A stretch of DNA of 64,000 nucleotides. Origin: Cytophagales bacterium UBA2561. Lineage in GTDB: Bacteria; Bacteroidota; Bacteroidia; Cytophagales; Thermoflexibacteraceae. The position numbers and the translations under genes are program-made. The DNA is taken from positions 358,092 through 422,091 of the forward strand of contig DDLX01000017.1 of assembly GCA_002340355.1 (NCBI GenBank), in the 5' to 3' direction. Position 1 is the first letter of the stretch; the number at the start of each line of letters is the position of its first letter. Below are positions 36,238-44,471 of this stretch, piece after piece. Below the pieces are notes generated by a model. The model did not search any database, was not told the origin of the DNA, and saw nothing but the letters and a program-made list of their open reading frames with translations.

Positions 36238-36522
36238 TCAATTCTTTGTTAGCACTTCCAGCCAATCCGAAAATCGTAATTTCAATTCAATTTTCATTGC
36301 CTCCGAAATCGGGAACGGATTATCTTTTTCGGTCAAAATCAATTCCAGTCCTAGTTTTTCACAAATATCAAGGAATTTTTCTAGTCCTATGTCGGCTTTA
36401 CCTGTCTCATAACTACTATACAAAGGCTGGCTCATTTTGAGTGCCTCACCAACTTGTTGTTGAGATATATTGTGTTTTTTTCGTTGATGACGAATCTGCT
36501 GTAATAATTGTTCTTTTGTCAT
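36238..36522 (-). CDS. XRE-family HTH regulator
   Basis: A 94-aa protein made mostly of a Cro/C1-type helix-turn-helix (about 4-62): LLQQIRHQRKKHNISQQQVGEAL then MSQPLYSSYETGKADIGLEKFLDICEKLGLELIL. The short tail (65-94) is uncharacterised. It could act as a local repressor or as an antitoxin-like partner, but no toxin gene adjoins. Upstream of it, on the other strand, is the adenylate cyclase gene. Confidence 0.85.
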   Translation of the reverse strand: MTKEQLLQQIRHQRKKHNISQQQVGEALKMSQPLYSSYETGKADIGLEKFLDICEKLGLELILTEKDNPFPISEAMKIELKLRFSDWLEVLTKN

Positions 36523-36709
36523 AATCTTTGTGGTTATACTGATTGTCTTTAGCGATTGTTTCGACTTGACAAATTTACGAAATAAATGGAGTTAAATACT
36601 ATAACCATTCTGTTTTTCAGGTAGTTTCTTGTAATTAAAGGGATAAAACACTAGTATTTTTGGAGAGTATCACGGATTTAGCTAAAAAAATCACGGAATT
36701 TCTCATTTT

Positions 36710-36740
36710 TTGTTACTTTCAGTCGCAAAACCTATCTTTA
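36710..36740 (+). promoter_or_regulatory. Promoter of the adenylate cyclase gene
   Basis: TTG at 36710-36712, 20 nt, TATCTTTA at 36733-36740, one mismatch to TAnnTTTG. About 75 nt before the ATG. Confidence 0.55.
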
Positions 36741-36818
36741 CTTCTTTATGTAAAGTTGGATAAATCATTTATCTATCATTCTAAAATCTTCTTTTGCATC
36801 TTCAAAATCAAAAATCGG

Positions 36819-38450
36819 ATGTCGCTCAATACGAATTTGATATTTAAACTATTTTGTTTGGGATTAATAGGCTGGATTTTACCCCAAATTATGCTAGCGC
36901 AGAATTCCATTACTGAAGCAGGACAATTGTACGAAAAAGCACTTGAATCAAAAAATAAGCGAAAAATAGGACGAGCGGCAATTGGTCTTGGCAATGTCTA
37001 TATCCAAGAACGAAAAAACACTTCCACTGCCAAAAAGTATTTTGAAGAAGCACGCCAAATTGCAGATGAAACAAACAGTACTGCTTTGCGTGCGGATGTC
37101 TTTTTTGGGTTAGGTATGGTCGATTATTTACGAAAAAAATACACTTCGGGAACAACAAAATTTAAGCAAGCTGAAGAATTATATGGACAAATGCGAAACA
37201 ATGAAGGGCGTGCTAAATCTTTTTATCAGGGAGGAATGTGTTTATTACGTTTGGGCAAGCGAGAGGAAGCTATTTCGCCCCTCAAAACAGCACATAATTT
37301 AGCAGGAAAATATAAACTCTACGAAGTTTCTGCAGGAGCATCTAAGGCTCTAGCTGATTTATATGACCGTAAAGCAGAAAATTTTAAAAAAGAACATGAA
37401 AACGAACAAGATCCCAAACGTCGCCGACAATATCAACAAGTTTATAGAGAATTAAAAGGATATGCTCGCTCCTATCGAAGCATGTATAATGCGATGGTTC
37501 GGTCGCTTCAAGACATTAAATCAAACAAGAATGAAGTTAATCGACTGCTTTCCGAACAAGAAAAGCAAGAAAAAGAAATGCTTATTAAACAACTTGAAAT
37601 TCAACGCCAAGAAAAACAACTATTACAACATGAAGATTCGCTAAAACAACAAACATTAGAGTTAGAAATAGCTCAACAGACTGCCGAAAAGAAAACCGCT
37701 CAAGCCCGATTACTTTGGATTTTATTTGCGGGGTCATTGGCTTTGGTTTTGTTTGCAATTTATTTCGCTATAAAAATTCGAAAAGCGAAACAAGAAATCG
37801 AAAAGGAACAAGAGAAATCCGAAGAATTATTACTCAATATTTTACCCCACGAGGTTGCCGAAGAACTCAAGGTCAAAGGAACTGCTACACCCCGCTCCTA
37901 CACTTCGGTTAGTGTGTTATTTACTGACTTTAAAGGATTCACATTCATGGCAGAAAAACTTTCTCCTGAAGAAATTATCAACGAATTAAATATTTGTTTT
38001 TCTGCTTTTGATGACATTGCCAAAGAACATAATTTAGAGAAAATCAAAACTATCGGCGATGCGTATATGTGTGCAGGGGGAATTCCTATTCCAAACCAAA
38101 CCAACCCCATTGATGCGACATTGGCAGGACTAAAAATGCAAGATTTTATCGAAAAACGAAAAGTAGAGCGTCAAACCAATGGATTACCTTTTTTTGAACT
38201 TCGTTTAGGAATTAATACAGGTAAAATAGTGGCAGGGGTAGTTGGTAAGAGCAAATTTGCGTATGATATTTGGGGGGATGCGGTAAACCTTGCCAGCCGA
38301 ATGGAGTCCAGTGGAGAAGTTGGAAAAGTAAATATTTCGGGCAATACTTACGAATTGATCAAAGACCGTTTTGAGTGTATACATCGAGGAAAAGTAAAAG
38401 CCAAAAATAAAGGTGAGGTGGATATGTATTTTGTGGAACGGATACGATAA
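36819..38450 (+). CDS. TPR-linked class III adenylate cyclase
   Basis: A 543-aa membrane protein. Signal/anchor (about 1-28), TPR-like helical repeats in the periplasm (about 30-190), a long Gln/Glu/Lys coiled coil (about 235-295), one membrane helix (about 297-320), then a class III cyclase domain (about 350-543). Metal-binding Asp residues sit in LFTDFKGFT and KTIGDAYM; the base-selecting residues Lys (KIKTIGDAY) and Asp (YDIWGDAVN) fit ATP, so cAMP is the predicted product. The start at 36819 is chosen because signal-peptide features begin there and a promoter precedes it; an upstream in-frame start would lie before the promoter. Confidence 0.88.
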   Translation: MSLNTNLIFKLFCLGLIGWILPQIMLAQNSITEAGQLYEKALESKNKRKIGRAAIGLGNVYIQERKNTSTAKKYFEEARQIADETNSTALRADVFFGLGMVDYLRKKYTSGTTKFKQAEELYGQMRNNEGRAKSFYQGGMCLLRLGKREEAISPLKTAHNLAGKYKLYEVSAGASKALADLYDRKAENFKKEHENEQDPKRRRQYQQVYRELKGYARSYRSMYNAMVRSLQDIKSNKNEVNRLLSEQEKQEKEMLIKQLEIQRQEKQLLQHEDSLKQQTLELEIAQQTAEKKTAQARLLWILFAGSLALVLFAIYFAIKIRKAKQEIEKEQEKSEELLLNILPHEVAEELKVKGTATPRSYTSVSVLFTDFKGFTFMAEKLSPEEIINELNICFSAFDDIAKEHNLEKIKTIGDAYMCAGGIPIPNQTNPIDATLAGLKMQDFIEKRKVERQTNGLPFFELRLGINTGKIVAGVVGKSKFAYDIWGDAVNLASRMESSGEVGKVNISGNTYELIKDRFECIHRGKVKAKNKGEVDMYFVERIR

Positions 38451-38473
38451 ACTGTAAATCTGATTGGGCAAAA

Positions 38474-38905
38474 ATGGATAAAACATTAATTCAAAAAATA
38501 GTTGCGTGGTTATTAATTTTGGGTGGTTCATTTCTCAGTACTGGCTTCCTGATTATGCTCGCAGAAGGTTGGGATATTGGAACATTTTCGGCATTGCTTG
38601 GAATGGGAGCTTTGCCTGTTATGGGAGGTGCTGCCTTAATTCGAGGAGCAAATCGAAGGATCAAACGATTGAAAAATGAAAAATCAGAACGAGATATCTT
38701 GCAATTGGCTTCTCAACATGGTGGACGATTAACTGCCGATGAGGTCGCAATGCAAACCCGCCTCAGTTTGGAAGAAGCTCGTCAAAAGTTGGAAAATATG
38801 CAAGAAGCAGGACACGCCCATTTAGAGGTTTCCAGTCAGGGCGCAATTGTCTATTTATTTCCGTCTTTATTGCCCAATGGGAAGACAGGAGGTGAGATTT
38901 TGTAA
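38474..38905 (+). CDS. Two-TM protein with C-terminal winged-helix-like domain
   Basis: A 143-aa protein: two membrane helices (about 8-32 and 38-58), a basic loop, then a cytoplasmic segment (about 72-130) that looks like a winged helix: DILQLASQHGGRLTADEVAMQTRLSLEEARQKLENMQEAGHAHLEV. It starts 23 bp after the cyclase stop, so the two are likely cotranscribed. It may sense or be tethered near the membrane; no known family name can be given. Confidence 0.75.
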   Translation: MDKTLIQKIVAWLLILGGSFLSTGFLIMLAEGWDIGTFSALLGMGALPVMGGAALIRGANRRIKRLKNEKSERDILQLASQHGGRLTADEVAMQTRLSLEEARQKLENMQEAGHAHLEVSSQGAIVYLFPSLLPNGKTGGEIL

Positions 38906-38960
38906 TTTAATTATCAATAATAATAGAAAATGATATGTTGAACTTCAAGAAACTGCTTTT

Positions 38961-39266
38961 ATGAATTTAACGATTCCAAAACCAAGTATCAGACGAAACA
39001 TTATTATTTTTATAATTACCTTATTTTCAATTACTTTTGGTATAGGTTATTTTGTAACACAATCATCAAAACCAGCCATTGAAGTTTTACAATCCAAAGG
39101 AGGAAAACAGAATCTTTGGGATGATGAATTATCCCCAAAAGCTCTGAAAGAATTACTTGATTTATTGGCAAAGGCAAAATTAGCGGGAGATAGAGAACTA
39201 ATTCGGCGTATTCAAAAAGAACTCAAAAGAAGAGGCATCCGAAATAATCAAAAACGTACCAAATAG
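38961..39266 (+). CDS. Small membrane-anchored protein of unknown function
   Basis: A 101-aa protein with one N-terminal membrane helix (about 13-32) and a charged helical tail (about 55-101) ending in KELKRRGIRNNQKR, a strongly basic end. I do not recognise it. The short tail with LWDDELSPKALKELLDLLAKAK and its placement just before a 225-aa acidic helical protein make a toxin and immunity pair conceivable, but this is only a guess. Confidence 0.55.
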   Translation: MNLTIPKPSIRRNIIIFIITLFSITFGIGYFVTQSSKPAIEVLQSKGGKQNLWDDELSPKALKELLDLLAKAKLAGDRELIRRIQKELKRRGIRNNQKRTK

Positions 39267-39289
39267 AGACAAAATAGAACTCAAAATCA

Positions 39290-39967
39290 ATGGAAAATCA
39301 TACAAATAAATTCACAGAGTTTGATACTGCAATTTATAAAAAAATTGAAGCAGAACAAGCTATTAAATTCTTGAATGATAATGAGTTACGAGATTTATTT
39401 ATTTTGGAATATGCGTATTTTGAAACGGATGGAAATGATATTATTTATCAAAGCTTTATTCAAGAATTAGACAAAAATGATATTGAAAATAACCTTGAAA
39501 AAGCTACTGCTTGTCTTGATTTGGCAATGACGATAAATTATTATTCGGATAAGACTTTGGAGAAGATTTTCACAATTTTAGAAACTATAGATTTGCAACC
39601 TGAACATGAAGAACTTGTATTATCAAGTTTAGATTATGTCTTAATTTTTTATCCTCAAATTTCACCTTTCAAATTCCAACAATTTCATCAACCAATTTTA
39701 ACGCAAAATTTATCAGAATTAATTCATTTTCAGGTATCTATGAATTTACTTTTCATTGATTTTGAGGAAAACGTAAAAAATGTACTGAAAATCCTAAATG
39801 ATTGTCAAGAACCTCATTTCTTCTATCGTTTTTTTCAAAGTATCGAAAATCAAGAACAATTTAATAAATTGATTACCAATAATTTGAATTTAAAAATTAA
39901 AAACTTAATCGGTACAAAAAATTTTAGTGAGGAAGTACAAGAGGAATTACGTAGTTTTTTGTCTTAA
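39290..39967 (+). CDS. Acidic helical protein of unknown function
   Basis: A 225-aa acidic, Leu/Asn/Glu-rich, probably all-helical soluble protein (HEAT-like appearance), no signal peptide, no motif I recognise. It begins 23 bp after the preceding 101-aa gene, so the pair is likely cotranscribed. In accessory toxin loci, acidic helical proteins in this position are often immunity proteins; that is an inference from context. Confidence 0.55.
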   Translation: MENHTNKFTEFDTAIYKKIEAEQAIKFLNDNELRDLFILEYAYFETDGNDIIYQSFIQELDKNDIENNLEKATACLDLAMTINYYSDKTLEKIFTILETIDLQPEHEELVLSSLDYVLIFYPQISPFKFQQFHQPILTQNLSELIHFQVSMNLLFIDFEENVKNVLKILNDCQEPHFFYRFFQSIENQEQFNKLITNNLNLKIKNLIGTKNFSEEVQEELRSFLS

Positions 39968-39975
39968 AATTTTTA

Positions 39976-40380
39976 TTAAATTGGTTTTAAAGTTAAAGAC
40001 CTTGTATATTTTTTTATAATGTATCCTTCTGTTGGCTTACCTTTATATATCGTTTTAATCTTGTAATAATACTTATCACTTTCTCCAATGAGTGATATTC
40101 TTTGACCATGTGGGACTTCACCTATTTTGGTTTCATCTTCAAGTTTTTGAGCTTCTTTTCCAATACCTCTCTCTACAATCTTAATTTCTTGTGAGTTTAG
40201 TGATCGTCGTCTGAAACTTAATAAATAATATTTCTCATCAAGATTAATTGCATGAGATGGATTTTCCAAATCTAAACTCTCGGTTTTAACATCTTGAATC
40301 ATTTGTGAAGTGTAGTTTTTTGTAAATAAATAAAAACTCTCAACCTTTTTTTCAAGTTGTTTTTCAAGATTTCGTTTCAT
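39976..40380 (-). CDS. Hypothetical protein with SH3-like segment
   Basis: A 134-aa protein. The N-terminal half is charged and helical; the C-terminal part (about 78-128) looks like a bacterial SH3-like module: GQRISLIGESDKYYYKIKTIY followed by GYIIKKY. No signal peptide. It converges on the 225-aa gene with an 8-bp gap and lies downstream of two short genes on its own strand. Function unknown. Confidence 0.5.
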   Translation of the reverse strand: MKRNLEKQLEKKVESFYLFTKNYTSQMIQDVKTESLDLENPSHAINLDEKYYLLSFRRRSLNSQEIKIVERGIGKEAQKLEDETKIGEVPHGQRISLIGESDKYYYKIKTIYKGKPTEGYIIKKYTRSLTLKPI

Positions 40381-40404
40381 GCTTGTACTTATATTTTTAT
40401 CTGA

Positions 40405-40617
40405 TCACAAACCAAGTGTACCACAAATATCATTCACAAGTGCATTATAATTTTGGACATATTCCTGACTAAAATTATTTTCAAATGTTTTATACTCTTT
40501 TACAATATCGCTAACTTTTGGTAAAGAATCTATGTTAATAGATCCATGATTTTTTTTAAAATGCATTTCAAGTGCGGCACTAATTGCCAAGTTAAACTCC
40601 TCTTTAGTTAATTTCAC
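40405..40617 (-). CDS. Small hypothetical protein, GTG start
   Basis: A 70-aa protein beginning at GTG, rich in Asn, Glu and Phe, probably helical; no recognisable domain. Its start overlaps the stop of a 44-aa frame upstream in a GTGA arrangement, which argues for translational coupling and so for both being real. Confidence 0.45.
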   Translation of the reverse strand: MKLTKEEFNLAISAALEMHFKKNHGSINIDSLPKVSDIVKEYKTFENNFSQEYVQNYNALVNDICGTLGL

Positions 40618-40748
40618 AGATCATCTTCCAGTCCATGCCAAATTAAATCCATACTATACGATACCTTATGATTGACTTCATCCCAGATTTCTCCTGAGCA
40701 AAAAAACTCGGCAACCATTTCCGTAATGTTTGAACCATACGTAATCAT
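40614..40748 (-). CDS. Very short hypothetical protein, 44 aa
   Basis: An ATG-started frame of 44 codons (MITYGSNITEMVAEFF at its start, WHGLEDDL at its end). It overlaps the next gene by four bases (GTGA). The residues look protein-like and not random, but it could also be the first half of a single gene broken by a frameshift. No known family. Confidence 0.4.
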   Translation of the reverse strand: MITYGSNITEMVAEFFCSGEIWDEVNHKVSYSMDLIWHGLEDDL

Positions 40749-40779
40749 TTAATTATCTTGTTTATTGCCAGGGGATGTC

Positions 40780-41290
40780 CTAATTTTTTCGTTGTTGTTC
40801 CTCGTAACAAGCCATTTTATCTCCAAAAAATTCAGGCACTAACTTCAATTTTATTGCCTCTAACTTTGATCCATAATATCTTGAATCATTATCATCATAT
40901 TTTTCACCATATTTATATATTTCGCCTTCATTCAAAAGTACCCAAGCCATATCTTTACAACTGTAACACGGATAATAAGTTGATTTCGTTGCTCAAAGAG
41001 AATATTACTGACACTTGTACATTTTTCTCAGGTCATCAGCCAGTTTTGCGAGGCGTTCGGGTTTCAGTTGTGGTTCGCCTTTCGCATTGTGTTCAACGAC
41101 TTCTTCATAACTTCGACTGATTGCCCATATCGTAAAAATAGAAAAGGCAATCACACCAAAAAGAATTTTCAAATACAGCCGAGTTGGTGTATTTGATTTC
41201 CGTTTCAGATAATTCTTGCTCAGAATGATTCGGTTTGGTGGTGCTTTTAGTCCAAGATTTTTTATTGAATTTTGAGGTTATTTCTTCCAT
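40780..41290 (-). pseudogene. Decayed membrane-anchored toxin-like (URI/GIY-YIG-like) gene
   Basis: Read in one frame (stop at 40780-40782) the sequence gives a membrane helix (LYLKILFGVIAFSIFTIWAI), a linker (KPERLAKLADDLRKMYKCQ), a TAA, YSL, a TGA, and then TYYPCYSCKDMAWVLLNEGE followed by IYKYGEKYDDNDSRYYGS and MACYEEQQRKN. The YYPCYSC, GE-hydrophobic-YKYG and C-x-EEQ pattern recalls a C-terminal domain of Bacteroidota polymorphic toxins that I associate with the URI/GIY-YIG nuclease fold. The N terminus (MEEITSKFNKKSW, ATG 41290) is in another frame and needs a one-base shift. Two in-frame stops plus a frameshift make it a pseudogene. The domain assignment is from memory. Confidence 0.6.
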
Positions 41291-41557
41291 TGATTTTGCT
41301 TGAGTTACTGGAAAATCTAAATCTCAAAATTATACTATATTTTATTGAAAATCAAATAGTAAATCTTACTAAGCTTCGTGAAGCTAATAAAGATATTTGG
41401 CAAAGTTTTGTTTCTTCAGATTCAACATAAAATTTGATGCCTTGAAACGATAAAAATGTTATTTTGATATTCCCTTCCAAAGTTTTCAGGCAACAACTTC
41501 ATTAGTATCTGAGTCTTACCCCACAAATAAAATTCATAAAAAAACAGGGTAATTCTC
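41291..41557. other. Intergenic region, possible gene remnant
   Basis: A plus-strand frame open from about 41293 to the TAA at 41428-41430 reads with some protein character (LTKLREANKDIWQSF) but has no ATG, only a TTG at 41296. It may be a remnant of another gene. Nothing else is seen. Confidence 0.3.
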
Positions 41558-42181
41558 ATGAAAAATTATTTCAAACTTTGCAAAGTCCATTATTGGTTAA
41601 TATGCTTCTTTTCTTTTTTAGTCTCATGTGGAGAAATAGACTGTGAGTGTATACCACCTGCAACGCTTGAATGTCAAACTATCGTCTTGGCGAAACAAAT
41701 GGATTGTTCGGCGCATGGCGCATTTAATCAAATTTACTTTCGATTGGAGGATGGAACATTTCTGCAACCTTATGAAAATGCGACTAACCCACAAGTACTA
41801 CTTGATTTTGTAAAAGATGGCTTTGCCTATAAGATTAATTACGAAGAAATTACACCAGATCAACGTTATGATGATTTGGTAATTTGTCAATTGTATAATT
41901 CTGAAGTTGCCAATGCCACTCCTGTACGAATCATATGTTTAACACCTTTAGAGGAATGCCAGCATATTGGAACAGTCAAACAATTAGGATTAGACGGATG
42001 TGGTTTAGTGATTGAATCCGATGAGGGTAAAACTTTTGAGCCTGTTTTTTCCGAAAATATCCAAGCCGATTTGCGAGATGGGCAACGCATTGCTTTTTCG
42101 TATGAACCTTTAGAGGGAATGGCTTCGATTTGTATGGCTGGCGAAATGATTAAAATTACGTGTTTTCAAGAAATTCCATAA
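41558..42181 (+). CDS. Lipoprotein of unknown function
   Basis: A 207-aa predicted lipoprotein: hydrophobic signal ending in the lipobox FLVSC (Cys about residue 24). The mature part is Cys-rich and appears to hold two related segments: one with MDCSAHGAFNQIYFRLEDGTFLQPY (about 48-72) and one with LGLDGCGLVIESDEGKTFEPV (about 142-163), each followed by a hydrophobic-D/E-DG-x-x-I/Y-F/N-Y-E run. This suggests an internal duplication of a small beta domain. Exported to the envelope; role unknown. Confidence 0.72.
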   Translation: MKNYFKLCKVHYWLICFFSFLVSCGEIDCECIPPATLECQTIVLAKQMDCSAHGAFNQIYFRLEDGTFLQPYENATNPQVLLDFVKDGFAYKINYEEITPDQRYDDLVICQLYNSEVANATPVRIICLTPLEECQHIGTVKQLGLDGCGLVIESDEGKTFEPVFSENIQADLRDGQRIAFSYEPLEGMASICMAGEMIKITCFQEIP

Positions 42182-42416
42182 AACACTTGAAATAGATAAT
42201 TTAAAAATTAATATTTAATAAAACAAATAAATTCTTTCACTCTTCTTTCAAATGGTGATTTTATAGAAATCGGGCTAACACCTACTTAAATTGAAAAGTT
42301 ACTAAATAATGAAATGATTGACTTTGAGAAAGTTTTGAGAAAGTTCGAAACTTTCTCAAAGTAGATAAATTTTATGGATTTTGGCATGAATATCGGTCGG
42401 ATTAATGAGGTTTGCT

Positions 42417-42424
42417 TACATTTG
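42417..42424 (+). promoter_or_regulatory. -7 promoter element before the ECF sigma gene
   Basis: TACATTTG matches TAnnTTTG, 18 nt before the TTG start codon. A second weaker candidate (TAATCTTTG) follows at 42437-42445. Confidence 0.45.
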
Positions 42425-42442
42425 TAAACCCCTCAATAATCT

Positions 42443-43015
42443 TTGAACTTTTCAACCGTCAGAATTTTGGAATCAATTGATGAAAAAAATGTAGTGGACG
42501 GCTGTCTGAAAGGCGACCCCAAAGCCCAAGAACAACTTTATCGGCATTTTTACGGCTATGCGATGAGTGTAGCATTGCGCTATTCCCCTCATCGAGACGA
42601 GGCTCTTGAAGTGCTGAATGACAGTTTTTTGAAGGTTTTTAAGAACTTGAAAAAACATGACCGTACCAAGTCTTTAAAGGCATGGATTCGGCGCATTGTC
42701 ATTAATACGGCTTTGGACAAAATTCGGCGAAATCAGAAATATGCCCATGATACTGATTTAGAAAATGCTCAGTATGAAGTATTTGACGAATCAGTATTGG
42801 ATAAAATTTCGGCAGATGAAATACTGGAAATGGTACAAGCCCTACCTGATTCCTATCGGACAGTATTTAATTTGTACGAAATTGAAGGCTTTACACACGT
42901 AGAAATTAGTAAACATATTGGAATACCAGTCGGGACTTCGAAATCACATTTATCCCGTGCCAAAAGCCGACTCCGCCAAATGCTCAGTAAACGGATGTTG
43001 GTCGAAACGACTTAA
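42443..43015 (+). CDS. ECF-type RNA polymerase sigma factor
   Basis: A 190-aa ECF sigma factor with region 2 (about 22-95; GCLKGDPKAQEQLYRHFYGYAMSVALRY and LNDSFLKVFKNL) and region 4 (about 125-180; LPDSYRTVFNLYEIEGFTHVEISKHIGIPVGTSKSHLSRAKSRLR, helix-turn-helix at the end). No ATG fits the family N terminus; the likely start is TTG at 42443 or TTG at 42467. The next gene, 52 bp on, looks like its membrane partner, the common arrangement of sigma plus anti-sigma in this phylum. Confidence 0.9.
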   Translation: MNFSTVRILESIDEKNVVDGCLKGDPKAQEQLYRHFYGYAMSVALRYSPHRDEALEVLNDSFLKVFKNLKKHDRTKSLKAWIRRIVINTALDKIRRNQKYAHDTDLENAQYEVFDESVLDKISADEILEMVQALPDSYRTVFNLYEIEGFTHVEISKHIGIPVGTSKSHLSRAKSRLRQMLSKRMLVETT

Positions 43016-43067
43016 TTAATTTTCATTTTAGCCGTTATCATATACTGCTTTTTAAACTGAAAGAAAA

Positions 43068-44357
43068 ATGCTTATGCGGGAAAATCAGCAAGACCCCCTT
43101 GGGCGAAAGTTCAAAGATACCTTAGAAAATTACGAACCTGAATTCAATCCTGACCATTGGGCAGATATGCAAAAACGTCTGCAAGAGGATTCGACTCAGG
43201 AAAAAGTTTATCGGGTCAAAAGATGGCGATATGCTGCAGTAGTGGCATTGGCAATGTTATTCTCTGGAAGTATTTGGGTGTATTCTGAACTTAATTCTGA
43301 ATTTGGTTTGGACACTTTATCTCAAGAATCTGGAACAAGTACCACTTTGATCAAAAAAAATCAAACTAATTCCGTTTCTCCTTTGGCGACTAATAATTCT
43401 ATTGAATTTACAGAAAATCAGTCAATTAAACAGAATAATTTACCTTTAACTGAATCTATTTCAACGAATTCAAACGATAATTCAGTAGTTGAAAAAAATG
43501 TAGAAAAAGCCATAATCCCTGTTAAAATTTTAGCAGAAAATACGGAAAAAAATCAAATCGCAACTTCGGCTAAGCTTGTGAAACCTACGGCTGAACAGTC
43601 TCAAAAATTACCTCTTTTGCCTTCTCTATCTCCTTTTTTGTTATCCATAAAATCGGACATAAATACTGAGATTTCACCAGAAAAATATGCGATTGCTTCT
43701 ACTTCATTTCCAACTAAAGTTTTAAGCGAAGAATCATCTAAATTCCAAATTGGATTAACTGCTTTCGGAGGTGGGGTTGTCATGCCTTCTAATTTTGAAG
43801 CACTACCTTTTGCGGGAGGTGGAGTTACGGTAAATCGAAAATTAGCCGATAAATTTAAGTTACAAACAGGATTTTTAGTACAACATTTTCAATTTAGTAA
43901 ACAGTTAAATCCACCTGTACCTGAAAATGTAGTTTATGCCTTGAATCCTGAAAATAATATGCTGTTAATCAAGCGTTTTATTGAAAGAAATGCCTATCCT
44001 CGTATCGCTTATGCTAATTGGTGGGTTGCTGATATTCCGTTCGGCATACGTTACCAATCAGCTCGGAAAATGGGCTTTTCAGTTCAATGGTCAAATCAAT
44101 TGATTTTACAAGAAAGTTATATTTATGAATATGAGACTGCACCTTTAGATGGGTTACCTGAAACTAACCAAGGTTTAGATTTAACTGGAAAATTTTATCC
44201 GCTTAGTGCTACCAAAGTTGGTCTGCATTTTTCACCACAAATTCGTGGAGTTAATTTTGAAATTATGCCATTTTTGGCTTTATCACGGCGAAATCTTGGC
44301 AAAGAAAAAGCCCAAATAAATCGTTATGGTGTAAGCTTTACTGTTTTTTTAAATTAG
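43068..44357 (+). CDS. Membrane anti-sigma-like protein with beta-barrel-like C-terminal domain
   Basis: A 429-aa protein. The cytoplasmic N terminus (about 1-57; KFKDTLENYEPEFNPDHWADMQKRL) resembles N-terminal sections of Bacteroidota anti-sigma-like proteins, a membrane helix lies at about 58-75, a Ser/Thr/Asn-rich linker runs to about 220, and the remainder (about 225-429; FGGGVVMPSNFE, FAGGGVTVNRKL and FKLQTGFLVQHF, ending RYGVSFTVFLN) looks like an outer-membrane beta-barrel with a terminal Phe-containing strand. Placed 52 bp after an ECF sigma gene, its likely job is to hold or release that sigma factor according to envelope state. Inference from architecture and context. Confidence 0.65.
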   Translation: MLMRENQQDPLGRKFKDTLENYEPEFNPDHWADMQKRLQEDSTQEKVYRVKRWRYAAVVALAMLFSGSIWVYSELNSEFGLDTLSQESGTSTTLIKKNQTNSVSPLATNNSIEFTENQSIKQNNLPLTESISTNSNDNSVVEKNVEKAIIPVKILAENTEKNQIATSAKLVKPTAEQSQKLPLLPSLSPFLLSIKSDINTEISPEKYAIASTSFPTKVLSEESSKFQIGLTAFGGGVVMPSNFEALPFAGGGVTVNRKLADKFKLQTGFLVQHFQFSKQLNPPVPENVVYALNPENNMLLIKRFIERNAYPRIAYANWWVADIPFGIRYQSARKMGFSVQWSNQLILQESYIYEYETAPLDGLPETNQGLDLTGKFYPLSATKVGLHFSPQIRGVNFEIMPFLALSRRNLGKEKAQINRYGVSFTVFLN

Positions 44358-44364
44358 CGTTTAT

Positions 44365-44415
44365 CCCTCCGAATCTTTGTTTATATTAAATAGGCTAACT
44401 TGGAGGGCTTTTTAT
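44365..44415 (+). terminator. Weak terminator after the sigma/anti-sigma pair
   Basis: CCCTCC (44365-44370) pairs with GGAGGG (44402-44407), with a long AT-rich loop and TTTTT after the right arm. Short stem, so only moderate support. Confidence 0.5.
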
Positions 44416-44440
44416 CCTCTTCTATTTTCCCCAAAAGATG

Positions 44441-44448
44441 TACCTTTG
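44441..44448 (+). promoter_or_regulatory. -7 element before the LptF/G-type gene
   Basis: TACCTTTG, 23 nt before the ATG. No TTG at the expected distance. Confidence 0.5.
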
Positions 44449-44471
44449 TCGTTCAAGTCAAATAAGTACCA

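Noticed and set aside
36660..36818. Upstream start for the adenylate cyclase
   Set aside because: It would begin before the promoter at 36710-36740 and place a 53-residue tail ahead of the signal peptide.
39976..41300. CRISPR array or repeat cluster in the AT-rich accessory region
   Set aside because: No regularly spaced direct repeats of 24-40 bases were seen.
41293..41430. A 45-codon plus-strand gene
   Set aside because: Only a TTG start, no promoter and no family; kept as a possible remnant only.
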